Shown in pieces: positions 25,672 to 34,075 of a stretch of 64,000 nt of DNA (positions within the stretch are counted from its first letter, which is position 1; each line of letters opens with the position of its first letter). Location: positions 1 to 64,000 of the forward strand of contig JAGXAQ010000008.1 of NCBI GenBank assembly GCA_018971485.1. The letters run 5' to 3'. The DNA is from Pseudomonadota bacterium (GTDB lineage: Bacteria > Pseudomonadota > Gammaproteobacteria > Burkholderiales > REEB80). The notes under the pieces were generated by a model that saw only the letters and a program-made list of their open reading frames with translations, did no database searches and had not been told where the DNA came from. The position numbers and the translations under genes are program-made.

Positions 25672-28519
25672 TGACTTCCCGCTTTTCCAGAAGATCCAGC
25701 TGCTCTTTAGCAAAAGCCGTATACTGTTTTTGCCATTGAGAAGGCTGAGTCACGGTTTGAACCTGCACAGCCGTTACCTTGTATTCAGGACAATTAGTCG
25801 CCCAGTCTGAATTTTCGGTCGTAATGACGTTACAACCGGAAAACGGAAAGTGAAAGGTGGTATAAACCACACCTGGCTGCATTCGTTCTGAAATGTTTGC
25901 CCGGAGCACGGTTTCACCAGCGCGGCTGGTTATGCCAACCCAATCTCCGTCCTTGATACCTCTTTCTTCTGCGTCATGAGGATGTATCTCCAGAACATCT
26001 TCCGAATGCCAGCGATTATTATGCGTTCGACGGGTTTGCGCACCCACATTGTATTGCGACAGGATTCTGCCGGTAGTCAATATCAATGGATATTTGGCAT
26101 TTACCTTTTCAGAAGTAGGCACATACTCGGTAATTACAAAATTTCCTTTCCCACGGACAAATTCTTCTATATGCATAATAGGGGTACCAACCGGTGCCTT
26201 ATCATTGCAAGGCCACTGGATACTGCCTAATTCGTCCAGTTTCTTGAAACTCACACCAGTAAAGGTAGGGGTAAGAGAAGCAATCTCATCCATGATTTCT
26301 GATGCATGGCTATAGTTCATAGGGTAGCCTAGTGCATTAGACAGTTTTTGCGTAATTTCCCAGTCTTCATAGCCATTTACCGGGTCCATAACGCGACGTA
26401 CCATCGAAATCCGACGCTCAGCATTCGTAAAGGTTCCGCTCTTCTCAAGAAAAGACGATCCCGGCAAAAATACATGGGCATACATGGCTGTTTCATTAAG
26501 AAACATATCCTGTACAACAATACATTCCATGGATTCAAGTGCTGAAGTTACATGATGGGTATCCGGATCAGACTGCAGGATATCTTCACCCTGCAAATAC
26601 AACCCCCTGAAATTACCATAGATCGCTTCATCAAACATGTTGGGAATGCGCAACCCCGGCTCGCCAGAAAGCTTAACATTCCATTTCGACTCAAACTGTT
26701 CACGAACAGTCTTATCAGATACATGCCGGTAGCCTGGCAGTTCATGAGGGAAAGAACCCATGTCACAGGATCCTTGAACATTGTTCTGGCCCCGCAATGG
26801 ATTTACTCCTACACCTTCTCTGCCCAAATTATTGGTTGCCATAGCGATATTGGCAATACCCATAACTGCAGTTGAGCCCTGGGCATGTTCAGTTACACCC
26901 AATCCATAATAGATAGCTGCATTCTTGGCTGTAGCATAAAGTCGGGCAGCTTCCCGGATCAGGTTTGCACTGACACCTAAATCAGATTCAAGGGCTTCAG
27001 GCGAATTTTTGGGCTGGCTGACAAATGCTGCCCACTTTTCAAATGCAGGAGTTTCACAACGGGCCCTCACAAAACTTTCATCGTACAGTTTCTCAGTCAC
27101 AATCACATGAGCTAACGCATTAAGCATTGCCACATTTGTTCCTGGACGGAGTGGAAGATGATAGTCCGCCTGGATATGGACACTGCTCACCAAATCAATG
27201 GCCCGAGGGTCAATCACAATCAACTTGGCCCCTTCGCGCAGGCGACGTTTCATCTGTGAACCAAAAACCGGGTGCGCATCTGTTGGGTTGGCTCCAATTA
27301 CCAAAATAACATCTGACTTCATAACTGAATCAAAGGTCTGTGTGCCGGCTGACTCCCCAAGAGTCACTTTCAGTCCATACCCGGTAGGAGAATGGCATAC
27401 ACGGGCACAGGTATCGACATTGTTATTACCAAAAGCAGTGCGAACCAACTTCTGGACAACATAGACATCTTCATTCGTGCAGCGGGAAGACGTAATACCC
27501 CCGACAGAATCGACACCATATTTGGCCTGGATACGCTTGAATTCAGATGCAGCATAATTAATCGCCTCATCCCAGCTCACTTCTTTCCAGGCATCCTTAA
27601 TACTCTTGCGGATCATGGGCTTTTTAATACGGTCAGGATGTGTAGCATAGCCCCAGGCAAAACGTCCTTTCACACAGGAGTGCCCATGATTCGCATGCCC
27701 GTTCTTGTCCGGAGTCATATTAACTACACGATTTCCCTGCATTTCCGCAACGAATGAACATCCCACCCCACAATAGGCACAAGTTGTCACTATCTTGTGA
27801 TCAGGTTGTCCATATTCAATAATGGAATTTTCCATCAGTGTGGCGGTAGGGCAAGCCTGTACACACGCTCCGCATGAAACACATTCTGATTCCATGAAAG
27901 CCTGATCCTGAGACGCAGCTACTTTCGAATCAAAAGCACGGCCATCTATTGTAAGGGCAAACGTACCTTGCACCTCCTCACAGGCCCGCACACAACGGGA
28001 GCAAACAATACACTTGGAAGGATCAAAGGTAAAATAAGGATTAGAGGTATCTTTCTCAGCTTTCAGATGATTCTTGCCATCATAGCCATAGCGAACCTCA
28101 CGAAGGCCAACCACCCCCGCCATATCCTGCAACTCACAATCACCATTAGCAGCACAGGTCAGACAATCCAGGGGATGATCAGAAATATAAAGTTCCATGG
28201 TATTGCGACGAAGTTCAGCCAGCTTGTCAGTTTGAGTTTTAACCTCCATTCCTGGCTTAACCAAAGTCGTACAGGAAGCTGGATACCCCCGTTCACCAGC
28301 AATTTCAACCAGGCACAGGCGACAGGATCCAAACGCTTCCAAATTATCGGTTGCACACAGCTTTGGAATATTAATCCCCATTTCCGCCGCAGCGCGCATG
28401 ACTGATGTCCCTTCTGGAACACTAACCTCACGACCATCAATTGACAAGGTTACCATTGTGTCAGACTCTCTTGAAGGCGTGCCCAGGTCCAACTGAAAAA
28501 TTTCACCCATATATGTCAT
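25664..28519 (-). CDS. fdsA: NAD-dependent formate dehydrogenase alpha subunit
   Basis: A 951-residue molybdenum bis-MGD oxidoreductase that oxidises formate to CO2 in the cytoplasm. The N-terminus is NuoG-like: a [2Fe-2S] domain with CATDNLEAFGSCRLC, the His-Cys3 site HPLDCLTCAANGDC, then two [4Fe-4S] clusters in CIVCSRCVRAC and CVSCGACVQACP. The catalytic part begins with the CAYCGVGC cluster, and the molybdenum-ligating cysteine appears in the CARVCHSPTGYGL segment. The C-terminal cofactor-binding domain contains LTTGRILSQYNVG. AAGGAG stands eight bases before the ATG at 28519. It lies 15 bases after fdsB in the fdsGBA order of betaproteobacterial soluble formate dehydrogenases. Confidence 0.95.
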   Translation of the reverse strand: MTYMGEIFQLDLGTPSRESDTMVTLSIDGREVSVPEGTSVMRAAAEMGINIPKLCATDNLEAFGSCRLCLVEIAGERGYPASCTTLVKPGMEVKTQTDKLAELRRNTMELYISDHPLDCLTCAANGDCELQDMAGVVGLREVRYGYDGKNHLKAEKDTSNPYFTFDPSKCIVCSRCVRACEEVQGTFALTIDGRAFDSKVAASQDQAFMESECVSCGACVQACPTATLMENSIIEYGQPDHKIVTTCAYCGVGCSFVAEMQGNRVVNMTPDKNGHANHGHSCVKGRFAWGYATHPDRIKKPMIRKSIKDAWKEVSWDEAINYAASEFKRIQAKYGVDSVGGITSSRCTNEDVYVVQKLVRTAFGNNNVDTCARVCHSPTGYGLKVTLGESAGTQTFDSVMKSDVILVIGANPTDAHPVFGSQMKRRLREGAKLIVIDPRAIDLVSSVHIQADYHLPLRPGTNVAMLNALAHVIVTEKLYDESFVRARCETPAFEKWAAFVSQPKNSPEALESDLGVSANLIREAARLYATAKNAAIYYGLGVTEHAQGSTAVMGIANIAMATNNLGREGVGVNPLRGQNNVQGSCDMGSFPHELPGYRHVSDKTVREQFESKWNVKLSGEPGLRIPNMFDEAIYGNFRGLYLQGEDILQSDPDTHHVTSALESMECIVVQDMFLNETAMYAHVFLPGSSFLEKSGTFTNAERRISMVRRVMDPVNGYEDWEITQKLSNALGYPMNYSHASEIMDEIASLTPTFTGVSFKKLDELGSIQWPCNDKAPVGTPIMHIEEFVRGKGNFVITEYVPTSEKVNAKYPLILTTGRILSQYNVGAQTRRTHNNRWHSEDVLEIHPHDAEERGIKDGDWVGITSRAGETVLRANISERMQPGVVYTTFHFPFSGCNVITTENSDWATNCPEYKVTAVQVQTVTQPSQWQKQYTAFAKEQLDLLEKREVSA

Positions 28520-28534
28520 TTTTATTCTCCTTGC

Positions 28535-30097
28535 CTACAGATTGGCCACTTTGGCATCACCAGCAGCAGCACCAAAGTCTTCCGGGAAATGATTAAGTGC
28601 TGAAAGCACAGGGAAAGGGGTCATCCCCCCCATTGCACAAAGCGAACCATCAATCATGGTCGTACACAGATCACGCAGCAAATGAATCTGTCTTGGACGA
28701 CTATTGTTGGCGATAATCTTGTCTATAACCTCTACACCACGCTGAGATCCAATACGGCATGGTGTACACTTGCCACAGGATTCAATAGCGCAAAACTCCA
28801 TTGCATAACGCGCCTGTTGCGCCATATCGACTGTGTCATCAAAAACAACAATGCCCCCATGACCCAATACCGCTGAGATATCAGAAAATTTTTCATAATC
28901 CAGGGGAACATCAAACTGAGACTCCGGGATATAGGCTCCAAGGGGGCCTCCAACCTGTACAGCCCGAACAGAACGTCCACTTTTCGTGCCAAGACCATAC
29001 TCAAAAATTATTTCTCTCAAGGTCACACCAAAGGCACGCTCAATCAACCCGCCCTGTTTTACGTTTCCGGTAAGCTGAATTGGAAGAGTGCCTCGTGAAC
29101 GTCCCATACCATAATCCTTGTAATAGGCACTACCTTTGTCCAGGATAATGGGAACTGTTGCCAGGGAGATTACATTATTCACAAGAGTGGGTTTACCCAT
29201 GAAACCACTCACAGCAGGCTGGGGGGGGCGATATCGAACCAACCCTCTTTTGCCTTCAAGGCTTTCAAGCAAAGACGTTTGCTCCCCGCAGATATAAGCT
29301 CCTGCAGCACGACGCACTTCCAGATCAAATGAAAAGCCTGATCCACGGATATTATTGCCAAGATAGCCTTTTTCATAGGCAATCTTGATAGCTGCATTCA
29401 ATACATCAAAAGCATGTGGATATTCAGAGCGAAGATAAATATATCCTTGGGCAGCACCAACACCAATGCCGGCAATAGTCATCCCTTCAATCAACACAAA
29501 GGGATCGCCTTCCATAATCATGCGGTCTGAATAAGTACCTGAATCACCTTCATCAGCATTACAAACCACATATTTTACGTCAGATACACTGGCACGGACT
29601 TCCTGCCATTTTTTTCCGGTGCGCCCTGCCGCACCACCACGACCTCGCAATCCGGATGCGCCAATTTCAGCCACTATACCTTCACTACCCAGGCTGATAG
29701 CCCGCTCAAGACCACGATATCCCTCATGATCAATATAATCTTCAATAGACAGCGGACTGGTAATTCCAACCCGCGCAAAAGTCAGCCGTTCTTGTTTAGC
29801 CAAAAATGGAATGTTTTCCGTCAGTCCATGGCCAAGAACATGCTTACCACCGGATACAAACCCCGCATCAAAAAGCCCTGCTACATCTGAAGGCTCAACC
29901 GGACCATACGCTACACGCCCATCAGGAGTTTCCACCTCAACCAAGGGTTCAAGCCAGAGCAGGCCCCGGGATCCATTCCTTACGATGGTTATCTTTTCAT
30001 TTCTTCTGTGAGCTTCCTGCTCAATTTCCACAGCTACCTCATTCGCCCCAACGGATAACGAGGCACTATCCTGTGGAACATAAATCTTGATTGTCAT
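28535..30097 (-). CDS. fdsB: NAD-dependent formate dehydrogenase beta subunit
   Basis: A 520-residue NuoF-like flavoprotein that takes electrons from FdsA and reduces NAD+. An N-terminal thioredoxin-like region is followed by the FMN/NAD domain with GLRGRGGAAGRTGKKWQ and NADEGDSGTYSDR. The segment GAYICGEQTSLLESLEGKRG and the [4Fe-4S] motif ESCGKCTPCRIG near residue 440 complete the family signature. Its start overlaps the fdsG stop by four bases (ATGA), showing tight coupling. Confidence 0.95.
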   Translation of the reverse strand: MTIKIYVPQDSASLSVGANEVAVEIEQEAHRRNEKITIVRNGSRGLLWLEPLVEVETPDGRVAYGPVEPSDVAGLFDAGFVSGGKHVLGHGLTENIPFLAKQERLTFARVGITSPLSIEDYIDHEGYRGLERAISLGSEGIVAEIGASGLRGRGGAAGRTGKKWQEVRASVSDVKYVVCNADEGDSGTYSDRMIMEGDPFVLIEGMTIAGIGVGAAQGYIYLRSEYPHAFDVLNAAIKIAYEKGYLGNNIRGSGFSFDLEVRRAAGAYICGEQTSLLESLEGKRGLVRYRPPQPAVSGFMGKPTLVNNVISLATVPIILDKGSAYYKDYGMGRSRGTLPIQLTGNVKQGGLIERAFGVTLREIIFEYGLGTKSGRSVRAVQVGGPLGAYIPESQFDVPLDYEKFSDISAVLGHGGIVVFDDTVDMAQQARYAMEFCAIESCGKCTPCRIGSQRGVEVIDKIIANNSRPRQIHLLRDLCTTMIDGSLCAMGGMTPFPVLSALNHFPEDFGAAAGDAKVANL

Positions 30098-30579
30098 TTA
30101 CCCTCTCCCTGGAGACGTGCCACCAGTGAATCAAACTTATCTTCTGTCATGCGGCCATGAATCTCATCGCGATCAATCATGATCGCTGGAGCACAGGAAC
30201 AATTGCCTAAACAATAGATTGGCTCAAGACCAAACATCCCGGATTCACTTACTTCATGAAAGTCGAGCCCGAGCCGATTTTTAATATGCACCACCAAATC
30301 ATTGGCTTTCATGGACTGACAGGCTTCAGCCCTGCATACGTGGACAGTATGCTTGGCTGGCGGGGAAGTACGAAAATAATGATAAAAACTAATCACGCCA
30401 TGGACTTCAGCCCGGGATAAATTAAGACCGTCTGCAATTGCCTCCACAGCCTCATCGGGAACATATCCCAAAATATCCTGGATACCATGCAATACTGGCA
30501 GTAGCCCACCGGGGGTATGTTGATGATGCTCTATCACTTTTTGGACCGCCTGACGATCCCAGTCCTGCTGTGCAGTCAT
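30094..30579 (-). CDS. fdsG: NAD-dependent formate dehydrogenase gamma subunit
   Basis: A 161-residue NuoE-like [2Fe-2S] protein, the first gene of the fds operon. The cluster ligands are in VCRAEACQS and in CLGNCSCAPA. LPVLHGIQDILGYVP and GVISFYHYFRT are typical of the NuoE thioredoxin-like fold. GGAAGG lies five to six bases before the ATG at 30579. The operon promoter must be in the 277-base divergent region shared with the regulator gene at 30857. Confidence 0.93.
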   Translation of the reverse strand: MTAQQDWDRQAVQKVIEHHQHTPGGLLPVLHGIQDILGYVPDEAVEAIADGLNLSRAEVHGVISFYHYFRTSPPAKHTVHVCRAEACQSMKANDLVVHIKNRLGLDFHEVSESGMFGLEPIYCLGNCSCAPAIMIDRDEIHGRMTEDKFDSLVARLQGEGK

Positions 30580-30648
30580 AATACCTTCCCAAATTATTCA
30601 CAAAAATTAAATATGCAATATCAAACCAGTTAAATATAGGCATGATTG

Positions 30649-30658
30649 TGCATATGCA
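30649..30658. promoter_or_regulatory. Perfect palindrome in the fdsG upstream region
   Basis: TGCATATGCA is a perfect 10-base palindrome 70 bases upstream of fdsG. A related ATATGCAAT sequence occurs at 30611. Either could be part of a regulator site in the divergent fds promoter region. No known consensus was matched. Confidence 0.3.
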
Positions 30659-30779
30659 ATCCATTACTTTATTACCTGTTAACAATATAGCAAAGGTTTG
30701 GTATTTGAAAAATATGAAAAATAATGCATAGGATAGGGATCAGCCAATTGCAGCAAAATACATATGTTTATTTTTACAT

Positions 30780-30808
30780 ATATTTAATACAGGCTCAATA
30801 TGATACAT
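30780..30808. promoter_or_regulatory. Candidate operator shared with the aldehyde dehydrogenase promoter
   Basis: ATATTTAATACA at 30780-30791 and ATATGATACAT at 30798-30808 recur with two more bases of spacing at 33961-33991, in the other divergent promoter that is controlled by a paralogous regulator. Conservation of 12 consecutive bases, then of ATATGAT-purine-pyrimidine-AT, in two non-coding regions suggests a common binding site. It lies about 50-75 bases before the regulator gene. Confidence 0.5.
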
Positions 30809-30856
30809 TTTTAAAGTTGAACAACTGTATCCACCAGGCAGGGATTAAAACCCACC

Positions 30857-31942
30857 ATGCTCGAAGTCAATATTAAACCTGTATGGCTCTTTCGGACTGA
30901 ATCTGGACAGGATTTTGATCTACAGCTTCTTAACCTATTACGTGAAATTCATGCTACCGGGAAATTGACTCATGCCTCTACAAGGGTAGGGCTGTCCTAC
31001 CGCCATGCATGGAACATGATTGCACGCTGGTCAGATTTTTTTGGCAATCCACTTGTACGGATGGAAAAAGGCCGGGGAGCCAAACTGACCCTCCTGGGAG
31101 AAAAACTGCTTTGGGCAGAAGAAAGAATCCAGGCCAGGCTCGCTCCGCAATTCAAAAATCTTTGCAGTGAACTGGAGCTTGAAATCAACCGCGCACTCAA
31201 CGAGTCCAAACAGGTATTGCGTATTCGGGCAAGTCATGGCTATGCCATTGCAAAACTTGTCGAGCACATGAGCCGCTGCATCGACATCCAACTGGATCTG
31301 CAGTACCTTGGCAGTCGGGAAGCTCTTCAAAGCCTCGAACGGCGCGAATGTGATCTGGCTGGATTCCATATTCCAGAAAGCCTGCTCGGCAAAGAAGCTA
31401 TTGAACGCTTCTACCCTGAATTCCATCGGCGACCCATGACTACCATTCACTTTGTCACCAGACGCCAGGGGCTAATTCTTGCCAAAAACAACCCTTTGAA
31501 ACTTAATGGCTTTCAGGACATTACACAAAAGAATGCGCGCTATATCAACCGCCAGCATGGCTCAGGTACACGCATGCTATTTGAATTACTCCTCGAACAT
31601 CACGGAATACAAAAAGAAACAATAAATGGCTACCAGCAGGAAGAATTCACACACGATGCTGTCGCCGCATTCGTGGCAAGCGGGATGGCTGATGCAGGCC
31701 TTGGAATTGAAGCTGCAGCCCGTCATTTTAATCTTGACTTTATTCCCCTGGCACGAGAACACTACATGCTCGCCTGTCGTCCGGAAGCAGTAGATACGCC
31801 CTATATCCGTGATTTGCTCATCCTGCTTAAGACACCCAGCTTTCGAGAAGCAATTAACAACATTCCAGGCTATGCCGCACCCCTTGCCGGGGTTCTTGCC
31901 AAACCAGGTGAACTCTTTGGCGAACAGCCCACCCAGCCTTGA
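30857..31942 (+). CDS. ModE-like HTH regulator with PBP-like ligand domain (paralogue 1)
   Basis: A 361-residue regulator. Residues 1-110 resemble the winged-helix N-terminus of ModE: LLREIHATGKLTHASTRVGLSYRHAW, then FFGNPLVRMEKGRGAKLTLLGEKLL. The rest is a PBP-like domain of the molybdate-binding type (RIRASHGYAIAKL, ECDLAGFHIPE, GSGTRMLFELLL, HDAVAAFVASGMADAGLGIE). It is divergent from the molybdenum-dependent formate dehydrogenase operon, so I infer that it controls fds, perhaps sensing molybdate, formate or another small anion. This is not the LysR-type FdsR known from Cupriavidus. About half of its residues are identical to those of the protein encoded at 34076-35152. Confidence 0.8.
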   Translation: MLEVNIKPVWLFRTESGQDFDLQLLNLLREIHATGKLTHASTRVGLSYRHAWNMIARWSDFFGNPLVRMEKGRGAKLTLLGEKLLWAEERIQARLAPQFKNLCSELELEINRALNESKQVLRIRASHGYAIAKLVEHMSRCIDIQLDLQYLGSREALQSLERRECDLAGFHIPESLLGKEAIERFYPEFHRRPMTTIHFVTRRQGLILAKNNPLKLNGFQDITQKNARYINRQHGSGTRMLFELLLEHHGIQKETINGYQQEEFTHDAVAAFVASGMADAGLGIEAAARHFNLDFIPLAREHYMLACRPEAVDTPYIRDLLILLKTPSFREAINNIPGYAAPLAGVLAKPGELFGEQPTQP

Positions 31943-32434
31943 CAAAAAAATCGAATCATTTCCATTTAAGAACCTATTGCACCCTAAATCTCAGGAAAAT
32001 AATGGCGCTATTTCTGCTGTTCAACCTTACATATGTCTTCTGTTTTGTAAAAAGAACCACTTCAAGACCATCTACTAGTTTAGCAGCAGAATTCTGTCTG
32101 GAAATCTAACGCTATCTATGCGGCAACAACAAATCGAGACTTACTGGTGAATACCGGTTTCAAATCGGAATTACTTTTTCGAATGTTCATCTATCGGCAT
32201 GCAACCACCATCAGCAATCACCTCATTTATTACCGCTACCTGAACTGTTTTTCAAACAAGTTGTTACATATGAAACAGGTCACCAAGTTTCTGGGCTAAT
32301 CCGCCCCTGTCTTTTCACAAAACACATGATTCAACAAAGTAGCTGAAACCAGCCTTCCAACGATAAGAATGCACCTAATCAAAAAAAAGGCCGGGGGAGA
32401 GCCGGCCAAAGGAGACAACAGGAGATAAAATCGC
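31943..32434. other. Intergenic region between regulator 1 and aldehyde dehydrogenase
   Basis: About 490 bases without a supported gene. The only clear element is the minus-strand terminator at 32381-32407. A short antisense-type frame reading from regulator 1 into this region has no ribosome binding site and was not accepted. Confidence 0.6.
32381..32407 (-). terminator. Rho-independent terminator of the aldehyde dehydrogenase gene
   Basis: On the minus strand GGCCGG, a seven-base loop and CCGGCC are followed by eight T residues, 28 bases after the aldehyde dehydrogenase stop. This is a textbook GC stem with a U tract and implies a monocistronic transcript. Confidence 0.9.
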
Positions 32435-33898
32435 TTATGCTGCCTTTTGTTTCAAATTAATCCAGACTACCTTCGATTCCGTGTAATGGTCAAGGACCTC
32501 CCTCCCTCGTTCACGACCTATTCCTGAATCTCCAGAACCGCCCCACGGCAGACGAATATCTGTCGGACCATAAGTGTTCACCCATACCGTTCCTGCCTTA
32601 AGTCGAGATGATAGCGTATGGGCTCGGGTAATGTCCTGGCTCCAGACTGCTGCAGCCAGGCCATAACGAGTGCCATTGGCCATGGCAATAGCCTCGTCCT
32701 CGCTCTTGAACCGCAATACGGATGCAACAGGCCCAAAAATTTCTTCCTGGGAAATTCTCATATCATGCTTTACATTGGCAAATACTGCGGGACTCAGAAA
32801 ATAACCTTTGTTACCCAGCCGCTCACCACCCGATACAAGACTTGCCCCTTCTTTCTCACCTATATGGATATAATCCATTACCCGGTTCATCTGGGATTCA
32901 GAAATGAGAGGTCCCATCAGGGTTTGAGGATCAAGTGGATCTCCTACCCGCATCGTTCTGGCCCGCTGGGCCAGACGCTCTACAAAATCGTCATACACCG
33001 ATTCTTCCACCAGAATACGCGAACCCGCTGAACAAACCTGACCAGAATTAAAAAAAATCCCGCTTGAAGAAGCCTTGACTGCTGCATCCAGATCCGCATC
33101 CGCAAAAACCACGTTTGCCGATTTTCCACCCAATTCAAGCCCAACACGCTTAAAACTACCGGCAGCAGCAATCATCATGTTACGCCCTACATCCACCGAC
33201 CCGGTAAAAGAAATAAAATTCACGTCAGGATGTTCAACCAACGCTTGACCCGTTACCCTGCCACTACCTGGAACTATATTAAACACCCCTGGCGGAATAC
33301 CAGCTTCAATCGACAGCTCAGCCAGTTTAAGAACAGACAACGGGGTCAAGGCAGCAGGCTTAAGCACAACCGTACAGCCAGATGCAAGTGCGGGTGCAAT
33401 TTTCCACATGGCAATCATCAATGGAAAATTCCAGGGCACAATGGCCGCTACCACTCCAACCGGTTCACGCACTGTATAAGTCAATGCATCTGTACGGGCC
33501 GGGATAACCTCCCCGTGAATCTTGTCGGCCCAGCCTGCATAATAGCGAATGGTATCAAGAGCTGCAGGCACATCCTGACGCAGTACGGCACTAATAGGCT
33601 TACCCGCATCCAAACTTTCAAGCCTTGCCAGTTCATCACTATTTTTCTCGATGAGATCAGCATACCCCATCAAAATCCGGCTCCGCTCAGCAACACTCAT
33701 TCTGGCCCATGGGCCTTTTTCCAAAGCATGCCGTGCTGCCATAACTGCCTTGTCTACATCTTCAGCAGATGCCTCAGAAACCATGCCAATCATTTCACCC
33801 GTTGCAGGATTAATGGTTGAAAAAGTATTTCCTGTTGATGAATCAACCCAATGGCCATTTATAAATAAACGATAACAGGGTATATCGATTCTTTTCAT
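32435..33898 (-). CDS. NAD(P)-dependent aldehyde dehydrogenase
   Basis: A 487-residue aldehyde dehydrogenase of the betaine/acetaldehyde-type ALDH superfamily, oxidising an aldehyde to the acid in the cytoplasm. VPWNFPLMIAMWKIAPAL and the cofactor loop FTGSVDVGR are seen; the general base glutamate is in LELGGKSA and the catalytic cysteine in NSGQVCSAGSR. The C-terminus has WVNTYGPTDIRLPWGG. GGAGGT stands eight bases before the ATG at 33898. It is divergent from regulator 2 and shares an operator-like element with the fds promoter, suggesting induction together with formate oxidation. The substrate cannot be fixed from sequence. Confidence 0.92.
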   Translation of the reverse strand: MKRIDIPCYRLFINGHWVDSSTGNTFSTINPATGEMIGMVSEASAEDVDKAVMAARHALEKGPWARMSVAERSRILMGYADLIEKNSDELARLESLDAGKPISAVLRQDVPAALDTIRYYAGWADKIHGEVIPARTDALTYTVREPVGVVAAIVPWNFPLMIAMWKIAPALASGCTVVLKPAALTPLSVLKLAELSIEAGIPPGVFNIVPGSGRVTGQALVEHPDVNFISFTGSVDVGRNMMIAAAGSFKRVGLELGGKSANVVFADADLDAAVKASSSGIFFNSGQVCSAGSRILVEESVYDDFVERLAQRARTMRVGDPLDPQTLMGPLISESQMNRVMDYIHIGEKEGASLVSGGERLGNKGYFLSPAVFANVKHDMRISQEEIFGPVASVLRFKSEDEAIAMANGTRYGLAAAVWSQDITRAHTLSSRLKAGTVWVNTYGPTDIRLPWGGSGDSGIGRERGREVLDHYTESKVVWINLKQKAA

Positions 33899-33960
33899 GT
33901 AGCACCTCCAAATGACTTGCCAGACAGCTTTTAAACCCTTAATATAAGAGATGTTGCATC

Positions 33961-33991
33961 ATATTTAATACATAAATAACATATGATGTAT
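33961..33991. promoter_or_regulatory. Candidate operator, copy 2 of the fds-region element
   Basis: ATATTTAATACA (33961-33972) and ATATGATGTAT (33981-33991) match the element at 30780-30808, with a spacer of eight rather than six bases. The same stretch holds the inverted repeat CATCATAT (33957-33964) and ATATGATG (33981-33988). It lies between the divergent aldehyde dehydrogenase and regulator 2 genes, about 60-90 bases from each start. Confidence 0.5.
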
Positions 33992-34004
33992 ATAGCATAT
34001 ATAC
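33988..34004. promoter_or_regulatory. ModE-box-like palindrome
   Basis: GTATATA-GCA-TATATAC is a perfect 7-base inverted repeat around three bases. ModE boxes contain TATATA half-sites, so this fits the ModE-like DNA-binding domain of the adjacent regulator, although spacing differs from the E. coli site. Confidence 0.45.
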
Positions 34005-34075
34005 ATATAATTTAACATCCATAAATAGTAATTTAACACTGTTTGTTATAAATAAAAATATGAGGTGTATTTCAT

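Noticed and set aside
25672-25713. TTG start adding 14 residues to fdhD
   Set aside because: No ribosome binding site; GTG at 25671 has an SD and overlaps the fdsA stop in the usual way.
27968-28405. 145-codon frame on the plus strand inside fdsA
   Set aside because: It lies fully antisense to a well-supported gene, has no SD and low-complexity composition; it is a shadow of fdsA.
33230-33820. 196-codon frame on the plus strand inside the aldehyde dehydrogenase gene
   Set aside because: Antisense to a clear ALDH, Cys/His/Asn-rich unlike a real protein, no known domain.
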